DNA of 64,000 bases from UBA5189 sp040389445 (GTDB lineage Bacteria; Chloroflexota; Limnocylindria; Limnocylindrales; CSP1-4). Under the pieces are notes generated by a model, which was not told where the DNA came from, made no database searches, and saw only the letters and a list, made by a program, of their open reading frames with translations. The first letter of the stretch is position 1. The number at the start of each line of letters is the position of its first letter. Location: positions 62,001-126,000 of the forward strand of contig JAZJZX010000012.1 in the NCBI GenBank assembly GCA_040389445.1. The letters are read 5' to 3'. The position numbers and the translations under genes are program-made. This document shows, piece after piece, positions 60,129 through 64,000 of this stretch.

Positions 60129-60261
60129 GAGCGAATGGTCCGGTCCGGTGGGTGCCTGCGCCATCGGGAGCATCCCGGAGTCGGACCCTGACCCACGGCG
60201 TCGCGCGCTCAGGGTCATCACCGATCCTGGCCGCGCTGGTCCCTGTGCGAAGATCAGCGCG

Positions 60262-61545
60262 ATGGCCGAGCTCAACCTCCCGCCCCGCGGAATCGACTCG
60301 CAAGCCCCGCGATCGACGCTTCGACGCAGCCGCAGGAACCGGATGCTCGCCGGTGTGGCCGGAGGCGTGGCCGACCATCTGGGGCTCGACCCGTTCGTGG
60401 TTCGGCTGGCCTTCATCGTCCTGAGCCTTGCGGCCGGTTTCGGGATCGTGGCGTACCTGCTGCTGTGGGTCCTCGCGCCGGCCGAGCTCAGCGACGCCGG
60501 GGTAGCACCCACAAGCGGGCACGTTCCGCGGCCGGCGGCGCGCGAATTGCTCGGTGGCGGCCTCCTCGTGGCCGGCGTCCTGGTCATCCTGTGGTTCAGT
60601 GGTCTATGGTTCGGCGAGAGCATCGCCTGGCCGGTCACCCTCGCGGCAATCGGGTTCGCGATCCTGTGGGCGCGCGGGTCCGGCGAAGAAGGCCGGGGCC
60701 GGCTGGACCTCGCGAGCATCGGCACGCCGCTCGAGGCGCTGCTGCGCACCCGCGAATCGCGGCCGCGCCTCATCGCCGGTGCGCTGCTGATTCTCGGCGG
60801 CATGGTCGTCTTTCTGGCGGCGACCACGACGCTCGCGGCCGCGGCGAATGTCGTCCTCGCCGTGATCGTGACGGCTGGGGGGCTGGCGCTCCTCGCCGGT
60901 CCGTGGCTCTGGCGGCTCGCCAACGACCTGATCGAGGAGCGGACGACCCGCATTCGGACGCAGGCCCGGGCCGAGATGGCTGCGCATCTTCATGATTCGG
61001 TCCTCCAGACCCTCGCCCTCATCCAGCGGGCCAAGGAACCGCGCGAAATGGTGAGTCTGGCCCGCACCCAGGAGCGCGACCTCCGAACGTGGCTGTACGG
61101 CCGGGCACCGAGCGTCCATGGCGCGCGGTTGCACGACGCGATCGATGAGATGGCCGGTCGACTCGAGCGGGCCCATCAACTGAAGGTGGAGGCCGTCGTC
61201 GTGGGCGATGCCGAGCTCGATGACGACCTTCGTGCCCTCGTCGCGGCGTGCAACGAGGCCGTCCTCAACGCAGCCAAGCACGCGGGCGTGGCGGAGGTTT
61301 CCGTCTATGTCGAGGTCGAGGAGGACCAGGTCAACGGCTTTGTCCGCGACGGCGGCACGGGTTTCGATCCCCAGGCGGTGCCCGCGGATCGGCGGGGAAT
61401 TGCCGACTCGATCGTGAAGCGGATGGAACGGCACGGCGGCAGCGTCGAGATCCGGAGCCGCCCGGGGGCCGGGACCGAAATCCACCTGCACCTGCCGCGG
61501 CGAGGGGCGTCACGCGCGGACCACGGCTCGATCGGGCCAGCATGA
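60262..61545 (+). CDS. Histidine kinase with N-terminal PspC domain (LiaS/DesK-like)
   Basis: 427 residues. An N-terminal PspC module (LRRSRRNRMLAGVAGGVADHLGL), four or five membrane segments (residues 50-220), a dimerisation domain with the phosphorylated histidine in AHLHDSVLQTLALIQ, and an HATPase lobe (AACNEAVLNAAKHAG and DGGTGFDP). It phosphorylates the regulator downstream, coupled by ATGA overlap. Confidence 0.88.
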   Translation: MAELNLPPRGIDSQAPRSTLRRSRRNRMLAGVAGGVADHLGLDPFVVRLAFIVLSLAAGFGIVAYLLLWVLAPAELSDAGVAPTSGHVPRPAARELLGGGLLVAGVLVILWFSGLWFGESIAWPVTLAAIGFAILWARGSGEEGRGRLDLASIGTPLEALLRTRESRPRLIAGALLILGGMVVFLAATTTLAAAANVVLAVIVTAGGLALLAGPWLWRLANDLIEERTTRIRTQARAEMAAHLHDSVLQTLALIQRAKEPREMVSLARTQERDLRTWLYGRAPSVHGARLHDAIDEMAGRLERAHQLKVEAVVVGDAELDDDLRALVAACNEAVLNAAKHAGVAEVSVYVEVEEDQVNGFVRDGGTGFDPQAVPADRRGIADSIVKRMERHGGSVEIRSRPGAGTEIHLHLPRRGASRADHGSIGPA

Positions 61546-62201
61546 CCGGCACCGGCGAACGCGGCCCGGCCGTCCGTGTTTTCATCGTCGACGACCACGA
61601 ACTCTTCCGGTCCGGCGTGCGCTCCGAGCTCCGTGACGACCTGGAAATCGTCGGGGATGCCGGTTCGGTCGCCGAGGCGATCGGCGGGATCCGGGAAAAG
61701 CGTCCGGACGTGGTCCTGCTCGACGTCCACATGCCCGCCGGCGGCGGCCTTGCCGTGATCGAGGCCATTCGTTCGGACCTGCCCGAGGTGCGATTCCTGG
61801 CCTTGTCCGTTTCGGATGCGGCGGAGGATGTGATCGGCGTGATCCGGGCCGGGGCGCGCGGATACGTGACGAAGTCGATTGCGCCCGAGGAACTCCATGC
61901 CGCCGTTCGGCGCGTCCACGGCGGGGATGCCGTCTTCTCACCACGACTCGCCGGCTTCGTCCTCGACACCTTCCTGACGGAACCCTCGGTTCCCGTTGAT
62001 CCCGAGCTGGACCAGCTCTCACCCCGGGAGCGCGAGGTCCTCCGGTTCATCGCCCGCGGCTATACGTACAAGGAAGTCGGCACCGAGCTCGGGATCTCGG
62101 TCAAGACCGTGGAAACGCACGTGTCGGCCGTCCTCCGCAAGCTCCAGCTCTCGAGCCGCTACGAACTCTCACGCTGGGCGGCGGACCACAGCATCGTCTG
62201 A
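61542..62201 (+). CDS. NarL/LuxR-family response regulator
   Basis: 219 residues. The receiver has the acidic pair DDHELF, the phospho-accepting Asp in DVVLLDVHMP and the lysine in YVTKS; the C-terminal LuxR-type HTH reads LSPREREVLRFIARGYTYKEVG and KTVETHVSAVLRKLQL. It is the output of the PspC kinase; LiaR is the closest functional comparison. Confidence 0.92.
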   Translation: MTGTGERGPAVRVFIVDDHELFRSGVRSELRDDLEIVGDAGSVAEAIGGIREKRPDVVLLDVHMPAGGGLAVIEAIRSDLPEVRFLALSVSDAAEDVIGVIRAGARGYVTKSIAPEELHAAVRRVHGGDAVFSPRLAGFVLDTFLTEPSVPVDPELDQLSPREREVLRFIARGYTYKEVGTELGISVKTVETHVSAVLRKLQLSSRYELSRWAADHSIV

Positions 62202-62212
62202 CGCCGCGCGGT

Positions 62213-62593
62213 CTACGCTCCCAGATCGAGGACGAAGCGCAAGGCGACCTCGAGCCGCTCGAGGGCGTCCGGGTTCAGCCGGCCGACCCTGGGTCCGAGC
62301 AGCGTCGTCGGGAGCGTCGTGGGCTGATCGCACTTGATCCAGCCGTCGCGGGGAAGGCCCGAGTCGCGCGCAGCCACGGGCACCAGGAACGGAGGAGCGT
62401 ACTCAGCGGCCCGAGCCGAGCTGGTCATCGGCGCCACGATGACGGTCGACGACCGCTGCAGGCGGGTCGTCTGGATCACCAGGGCCGGGTGTGGCCCACG
62501 GATCACCTGACCACCCTGGTCCAAGAAGTCCACGAAGTGGATGTCGCCTCGGCGCGGGCCGGCGGCCGCCGCCTCCCGGCCAATCCCTACCAC
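62213..62593 (-). CDS. PemK/MazF-type endoribonuclease toxin
   Basis: 126 residues, MazF/PemK fold: RRGDIHFVDFLDQGGQ, RGPHPALVIQTTRLQRSSTVIVAPMTS and DQPTTLP motifs. It cleaves mRNA at short sequences. Start GTG 62593 overlaps the antitoxin stop. There is no T-run after the stop in the 11-bp gap to the response regulator gene. Confidence 0.85.
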   Translation of the reverse strand: MVGIGREAAAAGPRRGDIHFVDFLDQGGQVIRGPHPALVIQTTRLQRSSTVIVAPMTSSARAAEYAPPFLVPVAARDSGLPRDGWIKCDQPTTLPTTLLGPRVGRLNPDALERLEVALRFVLDLGA

Positions 62594-62904
62594 TCGACCT
62601 CCGACCAGAGCCTCGAGGTCAGGGGAAGGAACGCATCAGCCCAGGCCAGATTCTCTTCGTTCTGCGCGGCGATCGCCGCATCGAGCCGACGCTGGTCCGA
62701 ACTGGCGATCGCGCGGTCGAGTGCGGCCGCAATGACGCCGCTCACGGATGTCCCGGCCTCGGCGGCGGCCAGGCGCACCTGCTCCACCAGGTCCGTCGGA
62801 AGGCTGATCGAGAGCTTCGTGTGGACCTTGGCCACCGTGGCGGAACCATATTCCGCCATGGTCTCGGCGAGGGCGTGCTGGTGAGGTGCGGGTTCGGATG
62901 GCAT
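62587..62904 (-). CDS. Ribbon-helix-helix antitoxin of the PemK pair
   Basis: 105 residues from the ATG at 62904. A disordered N-terminus precedes the RHH fold (KLSISLPTDLVEQVRLAAAEAG) and a C-terminal toxin-binding helix (NLAWADAFLPLTSRLWSEVEW split at LTSRLW). It is probably autoregulated through the repeats upstream. An ATG at 62916 would fall inside the -10 box. Confidence 0.75.
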   Translation of the reverse strand: MPSEPAPHQHALAETMAEYGSATVAKVHTKLSISLPTDLVEQVRLAAAEAGTSVSGVIAAALDRAIASSDQRRLDAAIAAQNEENLAWADAFLPLTSRLWSEVEW

Positions 62905-62914
62905 GGTACGACCC

Positions 62915-62944
62915 ATGGTAGGACGACCGGTACGATCCGGTCAA
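62915..62944 (-). promoter_or_regulatory. Promoter of the PemK toxin-antitoxin pair
   Basis: Minus strand: TTGACC (62939-62944), an 18-nt spacer and TACCAT (62915-62920), leader about 4 nt. GGTACGA repeats at 62905-62911 and 62929-62935 flank it and may be the antitoxin operator. Confidence 0.4.
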
Positions 62945-63077
62945 GCTGTGCGTGCCGTCCTTCTCCGTGCCACCAGAGCTGTCACGCCACAGGCCCAGAT
63001 TCGGTGCAGCCGCCGATTCAGAGGGACTCGGGTGGAGCCGAGTCGGGAGCGGTGGGCAACCTGGGAGGGCGCGGGAG

Positions 63078-63302
63078 ATGCGCATCGAGCGGGAATGCGG
63101 GGCCAAGCAGGGATACCTGTCCAAGGCCGAGGCCAAGAGCGTGGCGCGGATGATGACCAGGCGACATCGTCAGGCGCTGCATCTGTACCGGTGCTCGTTC
63201 TGCCGGCTGTTCCACGTCGGCCACGTCGTCCCGGCGCCGCTCCGGGCCGCGGTGATCCCCTTCCCGACGCGACGCGCGTGGCGGGTCGAGGCGAGCTGGT
63301 GA
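63078..63302 (+). CDS. Small Cys/His-rich protein
   Basis: 74 residues with CGAK near the start and YRCSFCRLFHVGH in the middle (possible C-x2-C and His metal site). GGGAGG lies 9 nt before the ATG. It overlaps the next small gene by 4 bp. No family recognised. Confidence 0.55.
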   Translation: MRIERECGAKQGYLSKAEAKSVARMMTRRHRQALHLYRCSFCRLFHVGHVVPAPLRAAVIPFPTRRAWRVEASW

Positions 63303-63520
63303 GCGGCAACGGTCCGCTCGATGGTCACGATCTCGAAGCTGCGCTCCTCGTCGAGGCGCTCGAGGGCTGGAACGACGTACCGCTGCGGTGCGCGACCTGC
63401 GGCACAGAGCTCGTCGACCTCGATCCGGAAGACGAGCCCGACGGCGACGCCGGCTTGCCGATCTGCGGGGAGTGCAACCGGGCCCGGAACTTCGACGTGT
63501 TCGGGCGGGACGAAGGGTGA
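63299..63520 (+). CDS. Small zinc-ribbon-like protein
   Basis: 73 residues with the pair CATCGTELVD and CGECNRARNFDVFG, a standard zinc-ribbon spacing. GTG 63299 overlaps the upstream stop (GTGA). The function is unknown. Confidence 0.6.
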   Translation: MSGNGPLDGHDLEAALLVEALEGWNDVPLRCATCGTELVDLDPEDEPDGDAGLPICGECNRARNFDVFGRDEG

Positions 63521-63542
63521 CTGTCCCTCAGATGTCCGGCTC

Positions 63543-63680
63543 ATGGACCTCCCGGACCGCGCCCGCCTCGAGCGGCGCTACGAGCAGTCCCGCCAGGCCA
63601 CGGGTAGGGCGAAGTACTGGTCACGGGATGCGGCGTGCCAGGCAAGGTGGTTCGCCGACATTCGACGATGCGTCCCATGA
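63543..63680 (+). CDS. Possible small ORF (45 aa)
   Basis: Basic 45-residue peptide (RARLERRYEQSRQATGRAKYW core) with two cysteines near the C-terminus (AACQARWFADIRRC). Its stop overlaps the next ORF by ATGA. It is weakly supported and could be a remnant of a phage-type protein. Confidence 0.35.
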   Translation: MDLPDRARLERRYEQSRQATGRAKYWSRDAACQARWFADIRRCVP

Positions 63681-63799
63681 TTGACGAAGAGGCTCGGCGG
63701 GGCGCGCTTCGCGAGCGTGAGACGCAGATTGCCACCATTGGCCTTCCGGCGGCTTGCCGAATGAGCGGCCGAAATCAGCAGACGACGCGGCCACTGTAG
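63677..63799 (+). CDS. Possible small ORF (40 aa)
   Basis: 40 residues with EEARRGALRERETQIATIG. The ATG overlaps the previous stop. Support is only the overlap. Confidence 0.3.
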   Translation: MIDEEARRGALRERETQIATIGLPAACRMSGRNQQTTRPL

Positions 63800-63897
63800 G
63801 CAGCGCCATCAATCCCGGCGTCCTGTCGAGGCAGACGGCCGCCGAGCTCCTGGTGCGGCCGTTCCGTGCCGCGCACCCGCGGGTGAGCGCCGACCCG

Positions 63898-63903
63898 TAC
63901 CCT
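63898..63903 (+). promoter_or_regulatory. -10 box, predicted leaderless start of uvrD
   Basis: TACCCT is exactly 6 nt before the GTG at 63910. Confidence 0.5.
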
Positions 63904-63909
63904 TGTGGG

Positions 63910-64000
63910 GTGCCGCGACTCGATCCCTCGACGCTCCTTGCCGACCTCGACCCCGAGCAGCTCGACGCCGTCCAGGCCGCGCGCGGGCCGGTCGTCATCC
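63910..64000 (+). CDS. UvrD/PcrA-type DNA helicase, 5' fragment
   Basis: The frame runs off the window end with 30 residues visible. LDPEQLDAVQAARGPVVI is the Q-motif region that precedes Walker A in UvrD/PcrA/Rep helicases. The gene is cut by the window edge. Confidence 0.75.
   Translation, partial: MPRLDPSTLLADLDPEQLDAVQAARGPVVI

Larger units (their letters stand above)
63521..63909. other. Region with two tiny ORFs before uvrD
   Basis: Contains ORFs of 45 (63543-63680) and 40 residues (63677-63799) that overlap by ATGA, like the zinc-ribbon pair before them, but no recognised gene. From 63800 to the -10 box at 63898 nothing is seen. Confidence 0.5.

Noticed and set aside
1..64000. tRNA, rRNA, CRISPR, IS element or phage integration site
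   Set aside because: Looked for and found none: no cloverleaf-like or repeat-spacer pattern, no transposase motifs and no direct-repeat-flanked island.

Overview
The window is about 64 kb of uniformly very GC-rich bacterial chromosome (roughly two thirds G+C or more by eye, GTG and ATG starts, many 1- to 8-bp gene overlaps). No rRNA, tRNA, CRISPR array or insertion sequence was seen. The gene set suggests a Gram-positive-type or monoderm-like lineage that uses coenzyme F420: an Rv3369-type PPOX enzyme, a Ddn-type nitroreductase, an LLM-class oxidoreductase, a MutL-like actin-fold ATPase, PspC/LiaF membrane proteins and lipoproteins. A soil or freshwater Chloroflexota (Limnocylindria-like) or a relative is my best guess; Actinobacteriota cannot be excluded from sequence reading alone.

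Layout. 0-11 kb is a tightly packed housekeeping operon: MutL-like pair, tsaE-tsaB-rimI-tsaD (t6A tRNA modification), rsmA, ispE, ridA, glmU and a CorC/HlyC-type protein. 11-21 kb holds a polyprenyl synthase, recO, an F420-type PPOX protein, glyS, a ferredoxin-NADP reductase, ppdK and a malic enzyme. 21-24 kb has a molybdate uptake operon (MerR/TOBE regulator, modA, modB) and a small KOW/SRPBCC operon. 25-31.5 kb is an accessory catabolic cluster: DUF1185 protein, enamidase-like amidohydrolase, LLM oxidoreductase, FAD subunit and a fused Fe-S/molybdenum hydroxylase. 31.5-46 kb is mixed: a lipoprotein, a GH25 lysozyme, nucleoside hydrolase, thymidine kinase, pirin, a copper-type lipoprotein and YHS protein, a PadR pair, two decayed genes, and gcvP behind a tandem glycine riboswitch.

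46-57 kb is a second nitrogen-salvage cluster on the minus strand: a DUF2877/FdrA/DUF1116/carbamate kinase set (oxamate carbamoyltransferase type), a biuret-hydrolase-like cysteine hydrolase, an NCS2-type permease and a stand-alone allophanate-hydrolase C-domain protein. A PucR-type regulator diverges from it, and an ammonium transporter follows. 57-64 kb has two toxin-antitoxin pairs, a Ddn-like protein, a LiaF/PspC histidine kinase/LuxR-type regulator set, four tiny translation-coupled ORFs (two with zinc ribbons) and the 5' end of a UvrD/PcrA helicase.

How it fits together. Molybdate uptake can feed the molybdenum hydroxylase of the 25-31 kb cluster. With the enamidase-like and LLM enzymes, that cluster looks like a nicotinate-like N-heterocycle ring-opening route. 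The 46-57 kb cluster looks like import and breakdown of a ureide or biuret-like compound, with ATP recovered by carbamate kinase. A window-wide regulatory feature is a TANNNT -10 box placed exactly 6 nt before the start codon of many genes, which predicts leaderless mRNAs.
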